Assembly (NCBI GenBank): GCA_032622095.1
Contig: CP136068.1
Location: forward strand, 116,239,509-116,303,508
Length of the DNA: 64,000 nucleotides
Direction: 5' to 3'
Source of the DNA: Siphonodentalium dalli
Taxonomy: Eukaryota > Mollusca > Scaphopoda > Gadilida > Siphonodentaliidae
Part shown: positions 20,627-31,869 of the stretch, piece after piece
Layout: each line of letters starts with the position of its first letter
Position numbering within the stretch: position 1 is the stretch's first letter
The notes under the pieces: generated by a model
Told to the model about the DNA's origin: nothing
Databases searched by the model: none
What the model saw: only the letters and a program-made list of their open reading frames with translations
Position numbers and translations under genes: made by a program

Positions 20627-23561
20627 TCTATATCTATATTTGCGAATGTCTGTCTGTCTGTGTTCTATAGAAATTCACAGGGCACATCTAGATGGCACCA
20701 AAGGGGTCTAACATGGGTAACTTTTTACGAGAAAGATAATGGTGAGGGTTAGAATTTGTTGTTGTTGTCAGGGGCAGAAAAGGGGAGGGGCAGAAATTTA
20801 GTTTGTTGCCGTTGCCACCAAACTGATATATAATCATCTCCGTGATATGTGGAATCTAATGATGTGGTTTAAATATGTCAAAAGTGGCACCGTTCGAGTC
20901 AGGGATGCACGGAAGGGGACATGGGCACCAATATTGATAAAACAATTTTAGCGCCGATTTCCACCAAATTGATACACATTCTTCTCCATGATACAAAGAA
21001 TCTAATAATGTGATTTAAATATGCCAAATTGGTGTCGTCTGGATGAGAGATTGAGGGGGGTGGGCACTAAATTAGATAAGAATTGGTTTAGTCGCCGATT
21101 CCCATCAAACCTATACAAAATCATCCACATGGTATGAAGAGTCTAATGGTGTGGCTTAAAGCTGTCAAAAGTGGCGTCATTCGAGTCAGGGATGCACTTA
21201 AAGGGAGAGGGGCACCAAAATTGATAAAAATAATTTTAGCGTCGATTTCCACCAAATTGATACACGTTCTTCTCAATGATACAAGGAATCTAATGGTGTG
21301 ATTTTAAAGACGACAAATTGGTGTCGTTTGGATGAGATATTGGTGGTGGGGGGGGGGGGGGTAGGGACTAAATTTGATAAGAATTGGTTTAGTCACCGAT
21401 TGCCACCAAACTTATACAAAATCATCCACATGGTATGAGGAGTCTAATGGTGTGGCTTAAACATGTTAAAAGTGGTGTCATTCGAGTCAGGGGTGCACTG
21501 AAAAGGAGAGGGGCACCAAAATTGATACACAATATTTTTAGAGCCAATTTCCACAAAATTGATACACATTCTTATCCATGATACAAGGAATCAAATCATG
21601 TGATTTAAATACCACATATTGGTGCTGTACGTGTGAGAGATGGTGTGGTGTGGGGTGGTCACTAAATTTGATGTTTAGTCGCCGATTAGCACCAAACTTA
21701 TAAATAATCATCTCCATGATATCAGGAGTTTAACTGTGTGGTTTAAAGGTGTCAAAAGTGGTGCCATTCGAGTCATGGGTCAACAGAGGGTGAGAGAGAC
21801 ACATAGATTGATAAACAATATGTTTAGCGCCGATTTCCACCAGACTGATACATATTCTTCTCCATGATTCGAGGAATCTAATCGTGTGGTTTAAATACGC
21901 CAAATTGGTGCTGTTTGTGTGAGATATATGGGGGCGCTAAATTTAATACGATTTGTATACTCGCCAATTTTCACCAATTTTATATATATTCACCATAATG
22001 AGTCTAAGTATGTGGTTTAATTATGTCAAAAGTGGCGAAATAGGGACGGGCGGGTCACCAAAACTGATAAAAATATGTTTAGTCCCAATTAACATCAAAT
22101 TCATATATGTTCTTCTCAAATGATACGAGGAATCAAATCGAGCGTGTTAAAAACGCCACATTTGGTGCCTAGATATATTTGCAAATATATATCTGTCTGC
22201 ATGTGTTCTATATATAACTTCATGGGGTACAACCGAGATGGCACCAAGGCGTTCTAACAGGGTTAACTTTTTATGAGGAAGAATATGGTGCAGGTTAAAA
22301 TTTTCTAAAGTGACGCTGTTGGTGTCAGGGGAAAAAAATGGGAAGTGCAGCAAAATAATTATGAAATAGTTTTGTCGCCGATTTCCACCAAACTTATACA
22401 TAATCACCTCCATGATATGGCGCCGTTAGAGTAATATATAGTCATTTCCCAGGCCATCTCCATATCGTTCTAAGGATTTTTTGGCGTTCAATGTTCACAG
22501 TCTCGACAAATGGTGATCGAATTAAGTCACTTGAACAATTATATCTTCTCATCTGTCATATTTATATGGGGATGGGAACAAGGGCATTCATATAATGAGC
22601 TAGCAAAACAGATACATAGAAGACAGCGTTAAAAGTGTATTTATCATTCTGTTTAAGAGATACATTTATTCTTGCAAACTGAGGGACCTTGAACCGTCAG
22701 CGGATTGCATATTAGAATGGCTCATTTTAATATTATAGCACAATTGAGTCTGCCCCATTCAACATAGTTTCCACAAAAAAGTTACAATTTGTCAAGAGAT
22801 ATGGAAATGTATAGAAGGCCTGTTCAACAATAGTGGTAACAGTGTGCAGTCAAATATAATTTCTTCTGAGAAAACAAAACACAGTCAGTGGCACATGACT
22901 TTTCAGGATCTTCCAATACTGACATCTGACAAGGTTATATCTGCCCAATACAGTGGATGTCTTACATGTTTTAGAACAGACTCATCGCCTAACAGAAACA
23001 ACTCAAAATCCCGCTCTCTGTCGGGCACATGTAGCTGATATGAGGGCGTAGCAACATTTCTTTTAAACTGATACTAATTAGCCAGTATATAGCACCCCTG
23101 AACAGAGGAGCACCTGGTCGTTTCTTTAAAACATCTGTATCCACGAAGGAGATATGATAACCAGGTGTCCTCAAAATCTTAGTCAAACCCACTAGATTGA
23201 TACATCTCTATGTAAAACCCAATTGTCGTCTTTTAATTTTGCGAACTAATGTGTTTATGATGTACATGTTTCATGTTATAATGTCTGAAGTATACGCAGT
23301 TGTAAATAAATAAATAGTTCTTTATTGGTGGGACGGATTAATCGCGATAAACAAAATGACAATCGCCCCGTTCCGACAAGGTGAACTACTACGTATATTC
23401 CGTGTGAAAGAATCATGTTTTGTGATGCTATTTGGATATACAATTTATGAGAATATGTGTAACGCTTTGAGTAAGAGTGTCCTCTATTCCCACCTAGTAG
23501 CCACAGTATGCAGAGGGTTTCACATCATGTTAACCCGGGCAACGCCGGGTAACCCTGCTAG
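20627..23561 (+). mobile_element. Helitron-like non-autonomous element
   Basis: The 5' end begins TCTATATCTATATTTGCG followed by GTCTGTCTGTC, just after A at 20626. The 3' end has a GC-rich hairpin (ACCCGG, six bases, CCGGGT at 23533-23550), then eight bases and CTAG at 23558-23561, followed by T. TC at one end, hairpin plus CTRR at the other, insertion between A and T, and no target duplication are the Helitron signature. No Rep/helicase ORF is present. Much of the interior is a diverged tandem array. A second 5'-end-like sequence at about 22172 suggests a nested or duplicated end, so the true start is not certain. Confidence 0.6.
20700..22440 (+). repeat. diverged tandem array inside the Helitron-like element, dimeric period about 295 bp
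   Basis: TTCGAGTCAGGG-type motifs recur near 20893, 21180, 21482 and 21768. Between them a related half-unit with CCACCAAATTGATACACATT recurs. Each half is about 150 bp, so the array is made of dimers. A G-run of 14 at about 21347 sits in one unit. Confidence 0.8.
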
Positions 23562-23997
23562 TTCTACCATATAGTCAGGAATATTTTGGTCGACATTTGC
23601 ACCTCACGACACACCATCATCCCGTTCATGTTCTTCGTAATACCTCCTGAAACTTTTTCGGGTATTATAAAGACTAGTTCACATCATCAAATAACGCAAA
23701 CGCTAAATAGAGTTAACATGTTCCCGGAGTGTTCCATTTAGCAGCATCTGATATCGTGTCTTTAAATGTCAACTTTCTGGACTGAGCTTGCTGGGGCAGT
23801 TGTTTTAAACAACAATAATTTACTCATTTTTGCGGTTTCCCTGTTGATCCACGCTGTAATTCAGCTCTTATAAACTTGCATAATTTCAATACAAATTAAA
23901 CAATCGAGATATCTTGCCTGACACATCAGGTAGCTGGAATTTACAATCTGGTACCTTGTTTTTGTGACCATTATTTAGTGGGGGAAATATGGAGGAC
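23562..23997. other. no gene recognised
   Basis: Nothing supported. Confidence 0.3.
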
Positions 23998-24350
23998 TAA
24001 AGGGGTACTGTAAACTAGATCCGACCATTTATGGGACCATCTCATTTTATACTCAACAGAATATGTGCAACAAATGAATTAATTTGAGCCATGCATTAGG
24101 CAAATTATGCTAGTGTGCTTCGTGAACGATGCAAACAACATGGTAATTATAATGAAAATGAATTTATGACTTCAGCCGTTTATTCATTTTCATTATAATT
24201 ACCATGTTTTTTGCATCGTTCATAGAGCACATGAGTGAATTGTGCACTAATACTTAACTCAAATGCAAACATTTGTTACATATATTCTGTTGAGTATAAA
24301 TATAGATTGTCCCATAAATGGTCGGATTTAGTGTACAGTACACCTTTAAA
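23998..24350. mobile_element. foldback MITE with arms of about 150 bp
   Basis: Outer ends TAAAGGGGTACTGTA and TACAGTACACCTTTA are inverted. Further paired blocks are CCGACCATTTATGGGAC with its complement near 24310-24326, and the inner CATGGTAATTATAATGAAAA with its complement at 24190-24209. Possible TA duplications. No ORF. Confidence 0.75.
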
Positions 24351-25204
24351 CACTCGCCTACTAATTCGATCAAAGTTTTTTTTATTATTATTATTTTAGA
24401 ATACAGAACACGTTGAGAATGTTGTGGTAGCACTTGTCAAATTCCAACACCGGGATGCAGAGCAAATTTCCCGGACTTCTCCCGGGAAATTTCCGAATGC
24501 TTCAGAGGGGGGGGGGGTAGTTGGAAATACCAATATGTACACCGCACGTGGAGCCTCTCTGGTTACAATCCTGGTGTTATCCCTACATCCGAGAGTGCCA
24601 CTAAATTGGTGTTAACATTACAGACAACGTGCGTATGCCCCAAACGGGAAACACATATGTTGGCTGCATTAGCTCTACAATTTAATTTAGATCACAGTAT
24701 AGAGTCTAAGGGCTGATAGAAAGTATTCGTATTGCATGAAAATCAAATATTCGTCTGCCAGAATACGATGTTATAATGATTCTCGGAAATTATTGATTGT
24801 AACTTAATAACCCCTAAAGCCGACGTATCCTTTGTTCTAGTGCATCTTGACGATTTTCAGCGGAAAAAAGTAAAGCATTATGTTAGTATTACCGCTTCTA
24901 GTGCTTTATATGTGTATACGGGAATAATCTCATTTCCCAAGGCGCCAGCGCCGGACTCCTAGCGCACATATGTTAGGCTACCAGGAAGCTTGGCATCGAC
25001 AACAAATTAGGTATCCGCAACGTCCTCACGGGCAGACATTAAAGCCACATGGTCAACATATAAGCAGATAATGTGCGGATTTTTGGGAGAACAGGTTGAC
25101 ATGGTGGTTTGTGATATATATAACATACACCTACTCATATTCGCTTTAGATGTTATTCCGGTTTGAGCTGCAACACCCACCTAATCATATTCGCTTTCGA
25201 TGTT
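24351..25204. other. no gene; fragment of HP foldback near 25055
   Basis: AAGCAGATAATGTGCGGATT followed by GGGAGAACAGG at 25062-25095 matches the outer end of the HP family. A G-run of 9 occurs at about 24508. Otherwise nothing. Confidence 0.4.
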
Positions 25205-28200
25205 ATTCCGTAAAAGTAGTAGTAGTAGTAGTAGTATTTATTTGTACAATATATAGATATTTGTAACAATACAATATACAAAAGTGAACATAGTTATATT
25301 GTACAGGAGCGGCATGGCCAAAATGGGCCGTCTTCCTGCCGCCCCTATATATAGCTGTAATTTAAGTCATAAAACGACAACGAGAAATGGAATGGTATTT
25401 TGAAATAACGGAATGGTGTATCCAAACTTATTGCACACATGACGGTTTACCATGGACTGGGCTTAGTATTACTTTATCATAGGTACAGAGTCTGGCTGAA
25501 GTATTATTCCTTTGGAATGGAACAGAGCAAGTGTCTTTCAATGTTTCTTTTCAATTTGATCGTACTCATCTAGTTGTAAAGACTAATTTTGCGTTCTTCC
25601 AGCCAAAATGTAAGGTGAACATACCTGGCTTTTTCAATAGCAAGTTTAATGGTGGGGCTCATGTCGTGCAGTTTATGTATCTGTGCAATCTCGACAAAAT
25701 GAATTCTTACATTTAATTTGTGACGAGTATCGCGATATGTAACTTTTTGTCAGTACATTTTAAAATCTATTTCGAAAGATTATGTTCTTGTTATTTTTAT
25801 CCAATGAGTTCCATATGTTAGGGAATGTGTGCTTTGGTAACACAGAACTAAAAGCAGTTCTAGGAGTCGATGCTTTTAGACTGCCTGCTTGTCGGGTATT
25901 AGCAGTTGTATAATCAAATGATTCATTGAATGATTTGGGAAGATTTCCTCTTTTCCAGTCAAAAATAAATGTCGCAGCTTGTAGTTGATATAAGTCGTGG
26001 AATTTCAAAATATGTTCATGCAGAAAAATGGGTTCTGTGTGACTTCTATATGATTTATTGGATATTATTCTGATTGCCCTTTTCTGTTGTTTAAAGATAG
26101 TGCCTCCTGTATCGGCATGACCCCAAATTGACAAACCATAGATGAGATGACTGTGGATCAAAGAGAAGTATAGTGTTTTCAGGCAGTTCTTGGGTAGCAT
26201 TCGCTTTACCTTATTTATGGAATATAATGCATTGGATATTTTTTTACTTAGCATAGATATGTGATGTTTAAAGGTGAGATTCTCATCAATTATAATACCA
26301 AGGAATTTTAGAGATTGTTCAGATCTTACATTGCCTACTCGCGTTAAGGGCTTGTCGTTCAATTTTATTTTAAGATTATTCCATTTGAAATCATTACTAG
26401 TGGGATGTAATAACATGTATTTACTTTTTGATGCATTAATTGCTAATTTGTTGCTACAACACCAACGATGGATTTTGATCAATTCCGAATTAACTTGCTT
26501 TTCAATTTTCCGATAGTTGTGGCCGGATATATGAAGAGTCGTGTCATCTGCAAAAGAGAGGAGATTTAAGCTTGTGCTATTGGGCATATCATTGACATAT
26601 ATAAGAAATAGAATGGGTCCTAGTATTGATCCTTGAGGCACACCACAGGTGATATTGAGTAAGTTTGATTTTTTATTTTCGATTTCAACATATTGTTGCC
26701 TCCCCATTAAATAGCTTTTGAACCAAGTTTTTGTAATCCCTCTAATGCCATAGTGGTCAAGTTTTTGGAGAAGTATCTCATGGCTAATCGTGTCAAATGC
26801 TTTGGATAAGTCGATAAAAATTGCTAAAGTCGAATCTCTTGTCTTTTTGTTGTTGTTTTCAGCAACATGATTTAACAGATGAATTAAGGGGTGTGTTGTC
26901 GAGTGATTTTCTCTGAAGCCAAATTGTTTGCTATGTAGTATATCAAATTTTGTTAAGAAAGAATTTAGACGTTTATGCATAAGTTTTTCAATTATTTTCG
27001 AGAAAACTGGCAAGATGCTGATTGGTCTATAGTTTTCGATATTATCGCGCATATTATTTTTATATATTGGAACAACTCTAGAAATTTTCATTTTCGTCGG
27101 CACTGTTCCTTCTTTGAATGATAAGTTTATGATGTGTGTAAGTGCGTAGGCCGTTTCGTTTATAGTAAGTTTCATCAGCTTCATAGATATGTTTGAAAAA
27201 TCGACGCATTGTTTATTGGAGAACTTAGAACATGTTGATACAATTTCAGCCGTTGATGTTTCGGAGAGAAAGAAGTTTTTTTGATTTTTTTCTTTCATAT
27301 AATTAAGGGGATGTATGTTCTGAATTTGTTCAACTTTGGCAGCAGTATTCTGACCTATTGTGGCGAAGTATTCGTTGAATGATTGTGCAATTGCAGCCGG
27401 ATCTGAATATGTTTTATTTTGATAATTTACATTTTTTGGAAGTTTGTGTGGAGAAGATGACATTTTAAGTGCGTCTTTTAAAATGGTCCATGTTCGCTTC
27501 ATGTTGTTTTTGCTTTCGTTAAGTCTTGATTTGTAGTAATCATTTTTGCACTTTCTTTTCACTTGGTTGAATATTTTGCAAAAGGCTTTGTATTTGTCTA
27601 TATTTTCTTTTGTTGGATAAGAAAGTTTTTTTGTGAATAGTTTATTTTTATTTAGAGAAGATTGCAATAAGCCGTTTGTCATCCATGATTCTCTTTTGAT
27701 ATATTTTCCCCTTTGGTCGGGGTATTTAATTGGGAATGCTTGTTCATATGCTGCAATATATTGATCAATAAAGTTATCGTAGGCTTGTTCTGCAGTCGAG
27801 CAACTAAAAACAGAGTCAAATGATAGGTGGCTCAAAATATATCTGAATTTTGACATGTTTTTCTCATTAATGACCCGAATTGGTGTTTGTGGCTCACTTT
27901 TAATATTATTTTGAGTAAGTTCATGTTCAATATAAAATGTTGCAAAATGGTCAGAAACATCTGATAATATGATTCCACAGTCATATTTCCGTTTTGAGTT
28001 TGTATGAATGTGGTCTATTATGGTAGCTGAGAAATCTGTTACTCGGGTTGGCTTTGTAATCACAGGGAGATAACCGCGTTCAAATACGTTGTCTACAAAT
28101 TCGTTGGTTTTTGAATGATTGTTGGAGTTCAGTAGATCTATATTAAAATCTCCAATTAAGTAAGATTTCGTGTGAGATTTATTGAGTTTTTCCATTATGC

Positions 28201-28990
28201 GATCTATTTGAGATATGAATTCATCGATATTTGCCATAGGAGCTGTGTTGGGTCGGTATATTGATCCTATAACATATGCATTTCTTTGATTTGGGTTTAT
28301 TTCAACAAACAACGTTTCAATTACGTGAGGAATAAATACCGATAAGTCAGGTCTGTGTTGGAATGTTAGGTCATTTTTTATGAATAGCCCAACCCCTCCC
28401 CTTCCATCGTCTTGATCTGGGCGCGTTGAATATTCAAACGGCTGATAACCGGGTAATGAATAGGTTTCTTTTATCCTGAAAATCTCGGATAGTGCGATTA
28501 CGTCGAAAGAATTATTTTCATTTTGCATATCACATAACAAATTTCTTAAGTTATCCCAATTAGCGTTCATGCTTCTACAATTAAGGCCCATCAATGAGGT
28601 GCTTTTATGAGATTTTGTTAATTTATTCCGATATTCTGAGGGTGCGTAATAGTTACATGAATGATCAATAAGCTCGTATGGGTTGATGTCCGATTCACAG
28701 TCATCTCTATCATTAATGTTTGTAAAGTCATATTTTTTATTTGCCTGGAGTTCACCGAGGTTTATTTCACCTGTCATAGTATTCACTATTTAGTTTTTTT
28801 GTGTCACATCTATAGCCCAAAGGTATAAAACGATGCCTTTTTTGTGCATGCCAGTTAATTGATTTGAACAAAATATAATATTGATAGTTTGGATACCCAT
28901 TCACGCCTCTTTCTAATATTTCTAATATATACATAACACAAAAATAAATAGCATAAATGTGAGTATTTGCTGGTGGGAAGCATTCCATTC
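25205..28990 (-). mobile_element. LINE (non-LTR retrotransposon), near-complete ORF2 unit
   Basis: Read on the minus strand, it consists of a 5' region of uncertain start, the ORF at 28786-25760, a 3' UTR of about 550 bp and a tail of six to seven TAC repeats (AGTAGTAGT at 25205-25224 on plus). The 3' UTR has a strong stem-loop at 25307-25345 (GCGGCA paired with TGCCGC, with an inner GACGGCC/GGCCAT stem) close to the tail. This arrangement is typical of elements whose RT recognises a 3' hairpin and primes on short repeats. Confidence 0.75.
25760..28786 (-). CDS. LINE ORF2: APE endonuclease + reverse transcriptase, uninterrupted
   Basis: Opens at 28786 (GTG); the first ATG is codon 4 (28777). 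The 1008-codon frame has no stop or shift. An exonuclease-endonuclease-phosphatase fold spans about residues 63-290, with N69, E101, the SIYRPN block near 175-180, D213 and N215 in GDFN, D258, and S278-D279-H280. It would nick target DNA. The RT spans about 560-850, with FIDLSKAFDT (D659), the CGVPQGSILGP block at 714-724 and FADD (D747, D748), so the catalytic triad is intact. A thumb-like block with LKFLGIIIDENLTF follows. No zinc knuckle is seen at the C-terminus. It acts by target-primed reverse transcription of its own RNA. Clade is in the jockey/CR1/L2/Daphne range and unresolved. A 73-codon upstream frame (28988-28767) overlaps the start and is not recognised. Length and intact motifs suggest recent activity. 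Confidence 0.93.
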   Translation of the reverse strand: MNTMTGEINLGELQANKKYDFTNINDRDDCESDINPYELIDHSCNYYAPSEYRNKLTKSHKSTSLMGLNCRSMNANWDNLRNLLCDMQNENNSFDVIALSEIFRIKETYSLPGYQPFEYSTRPDQDDGRGGVGLFIKNDLTFQHRPDLSVFIPHVIETLFVEINPNQRNAYVIGSIYRPNTAPMANIDEFISQIDRIMEKLNKSHTKSYLIGDFNIDLLNSNNHSKTNEFVDNVFERGYLPVITKPTRVTDFSATIIDHIHTNSKRKYDCGIILSDVSDHFATFYIEHELTQNNIKSEPQTPIRVINEKNMSKFRYILSHLSFDSVFSCSTAEQAYDNFIDQYIAAYEQAFPIKYPDQRGKYIKRESWMTNGLLQSSLNKNKLFTKKLSYPTKENIDKYKAFCKIFNQVKRKCKNDYYKSRLNESKNNMKRTWTILKDALKMSSSPHKLPKNVNYQNKTYSDPAAIAQSFNEYFATIGQNTAAKVEQIQNIHPLNYMKEKNQKNFFLSETSTAEIVSTCSKFSNKQCVDFSNISMKLMKLTINETAYALTHIINLSFKEGTVPTKMKISRVVPIYKNNMRDNIENYRPISILPVFSKIIEKLMHKRLNSFLTKFDILHSKQFGFRENHSTTHPLIHLLNHVAENNNKKTRDSTLAIFIDLSKAFDTISHEILLQKLDHYGIRGITKTWFKSYLMGRQQYVEIENKKSNLLNITCGVPQGSILGPILFLIYVNDMPNSTSLNLLSFADDTTLHISGHNYRKIEKQVNSELIKIHRWCCSNKLAINASKSKYMLLHPTSNDFKWNNLKIKLNDKPLTRVGNVRSEQSLKFLGIIIDENLTFKHHISMLSKKISNALYSINKVKRMLPKNCLKTLYFSLIHSHLIYGLSIWGHADTGGTIFKQQKRAIRIISNKSYRSHTEPIFLHEHILKFHDLYQLQAATFIFDWKRGNLPKSFNESFDYTTANTRQAGSLKASTPRTAFSSVLPKHTFPNIWNSLDKNNKNIIFRNRF

Positions 28991-29650
28991 ATTTGGTCCA
29001 TTGTATTCAAACAAAATTCCATATCAAATCTGCAAGTGATTTCATACTAAGTATAGTATGTACGAATTTTGATTGACTGAGGACTACACTGTGGTTGAGA
29101 TTAGAAGCAGGTCATTTGAAAACATGCGTTCTTGTTACTGGTCTTTGTGTATACTTATATACATGTGTGGAAATATATATATATATGTCTATTTTTCTAT
29201 TCATTACGAAACTATAAGGAATAAGCAATTCGAAACTAAAAGGAGTTCAGTAAATGGTCATACAAATGGCTAATTCTTCCCAGAATACAATGTAACATTA
29301 AATATACAATACAAAAGCAATACAATACAATATTATGTAACAAAGAGAAGAATTATTGTATTATTTTAACAACAAGGCACATACATGTACATTGTTCACG
29401 GCATATAAGCCACCCCGGTCAAGCTGTACGTCAGAAGCACCGCGACGCCAGAAGAAATGCGCCTCAATTCCATTTAACGGAAGGACGGAAGGTCGGACGA
29501 ATAAAGACCATTGATTTTTAGATTAGAAAAATGTTAGTGATGGACGTACATGCATCTTATCACTACATGAGTAATTATGTAAATTGTTGTTCTGAAAACA
29601 TCCTTACTAGATACAAGTGTACATATGACTAGATAAAAGGCCGTCCTGAC
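28991..29650. other. AT-rich, no gene
   Basis: Includes AATACAATACAA-type runs at 29290-29340. Nothing coding is supported. Confidence 0.35.
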
Positions 29651-31250
29651 ACAGTGTCCCCGAAAAAGTGGCTTCATTTGGGGCATCATCTTTTCTGAGA
29701 AAAAAAAATAACAAAGACCCTAAATCCGACACTAAATTTCAGAATAAAATGGGTGGATCTTACCCATATTCGAACTTTATGTGTATATAGAGCTGATGAA
29801 ATCATATGCCAAATTTGATTCAGATAAAGTTATCATTCGTAAACAGAAATTAACAGGATTCTAAATCCTAAAAAGGCCATAACTCTTAAAGAAAACTGGG
29901 CAGAGCAAACCCAAATTCGACCCTGACCTGTAGATTGGGCTAATAAACTATCATACTAAATTTGATTCAGATATGATCACAACAAACTAATGTTATCATC
30001 CGGAAACCAGAAATTGACAAAATGCTAATTCGAATAAAAGGTCGGTAGACGTCATGTCCGCCTCTAAGCGTCCGCTTGATATGACCGTTGTTTGCGCATA
30101 AAAACCCTTCTTTAGTGCTAGTAAACATACATACCAAATTTAATTTCATTCAGTAAACATTTACTAAAGTTATCATCCGGAGACCCCAAAAGTCAAAAAG
30201 GGACATAACTCTGGTGAAAATTGGCGGGCGGAAACCGAATTCGAATTTTACCTGTGTTTTGCTGGGAGAAAGACACATACCAAATTTGGTTTAAATCTGA
30301 TTAACTCTACTAAAGTTATCATCCGGACACCAACTTTTGGGGTTTTATATGTCGGGTCGGCGGACAAAAAAGGGCCATAACTCTCGCAAAAATTATCGGA
30401 TTAAACCGACATTCGATCTTGAGCTGTATTTTGATATAAGTAATCCACACAAAAACGGGTTTTGCATATAAACAATCCAAAATCAAGTTATCATCCGGAA
30501 ACCAAAAAACAGAAGAAAAACAGAATTTTCTAAGTAAAAAAAGTGGCATAACTCTGGTGAAAATTGGCGGACGGAACCAGAATTCGAACTTGACCTGTCT
30601 TTTCTGCTAGTAAACCCACATACCAAATTTAATTTAAATTGGTTCACTCTAATTAGAGTTATCATCCGGAAACCTCGCACGGACGCACGTACGGACGCAC
30701 GCACGGACGTGCTGATTATAATAGTCCTCCGAACCCGTTGGGTTTGCGGACAAAAAATGGCAGATTGTACCATATTCTAACTTGACCTGTATTTCGAGCT
30801 AATAACTGCACATTCCAAATCTTATTCAAGATATGATCACAAAACTGAAAATTATCATCCGGAAACCAGAAATTGACAGGATTTCAAATCGAAAAAGGGC
30901 AACAACTCTCGCAAAAATGGGCGGAGCAAACCCCTATGCGAACTTGACCTGTATATAGGACTGATAAACGCACATACCAAATTTGGTTCAGATCTGATCA
31001 CACAAACTGAATATATCATCCGGAAACCAGAAAATTACTAGATTCTAAGTCGAAAAAGGGCCACAACTCTCGCAAAAATGTGCGGAGCAAACTCATATTC
31101 GAACTTGACCTGTATTTTTGTCTGATAAATTCATCTATGAAATTTGCTTTTGATTTAATTACCGAAACTAAAGTTATCATCCGGAAACCATTTCTGGACG
31201 CATGCACACGCACGGACGGACGGACGGACACTGGCTATTTTACGGGGGAC
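29650..31250 (+). repeat. tandem array, period about 165-170 bp, nine diverged units
   Basis: TTATCATCCGGAAACC-type motifs recur near 29829, 29993, 30169, 30317, 30488, 30659, 30852, 31013 and 31174. Each is preceded by ACATACCAAATTTG and GACCTGTATTT, and by CATAACTCTCGCAAAAAT. The array ends in ACGGACGGACGG and GGGGGACAAAAATG. Units diverge substantially, so the array is old. It is the same family as 15470-15800. Confidence 0.85.
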
Positions 31251-31851
31251 AAAAATGTGTCACGATGTGACATACGTGCGCAATCATGGTCTTTTATAAC
31301 TCGTCAGTGGCAGTTAAAATGGGTCACCAATCTTTGTGTTTCTGGTCCGTACTCGACCATGCGGTGTACTGGGTCAAATATGGTGACAATTAGATGTGTT
31401 TGTCCGAAAAGGCGATGGCCTTAATTTTGACTTGCTTGTGAGGATATCGAGAATTTCGTGCAGTGCGGTGAAGTGGAATAGCTGGTTTTCGCCAGTGTCA
31501 ATGGGAAATTTCAGGGAAAACAACGTTAGTAAATGTTTTAACGATTGTTTTTCGAGTTGTCTGCAACAGAGGTAAAAAGTTAATTTTCTTGCGTTTATTG
31601 AACATTTTAGAGATGCCGATTGAACTGAAAATGCAACATGTCAATATATTTTGAATGTGTATGTTGAGGAATGTATTTGGCTGACAGAGCCGTATATATA
31701 CTGGTATACGTATACGAAAAAACTTTTCCTGGTTTTGTCTTGATAGTCTCAGATTTATCCACTGTCTTGGTCGGGTCTTAACATAACGAGCACTTGTGTT
31801 GTGCATTTTGTTTAGGGACATTAGGTGACTGAGGGCACCGATTGCAGAGGT
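31251..31851. other. no gene recognised
   Basis: A 107-codon minus ORF (31821-31498) shows no recognisable domain and is left uncalled. Confidence 0.3.
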
Positions 31852-31869
31852 GGGGGGGGGGGGGGGGGG
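31852..31869 (+). repeat. G18 homopolymer
   Basis: Eighteen consecutive G, the longest of several G-runs on this strand. Confidence 0.9.

Noticed and set aside
23356-23574. 72-codon ORF near the Helitron-like 3' end
   Set aside because: It runs through the terminal hairpin and has no similarity to Rep or helicase.
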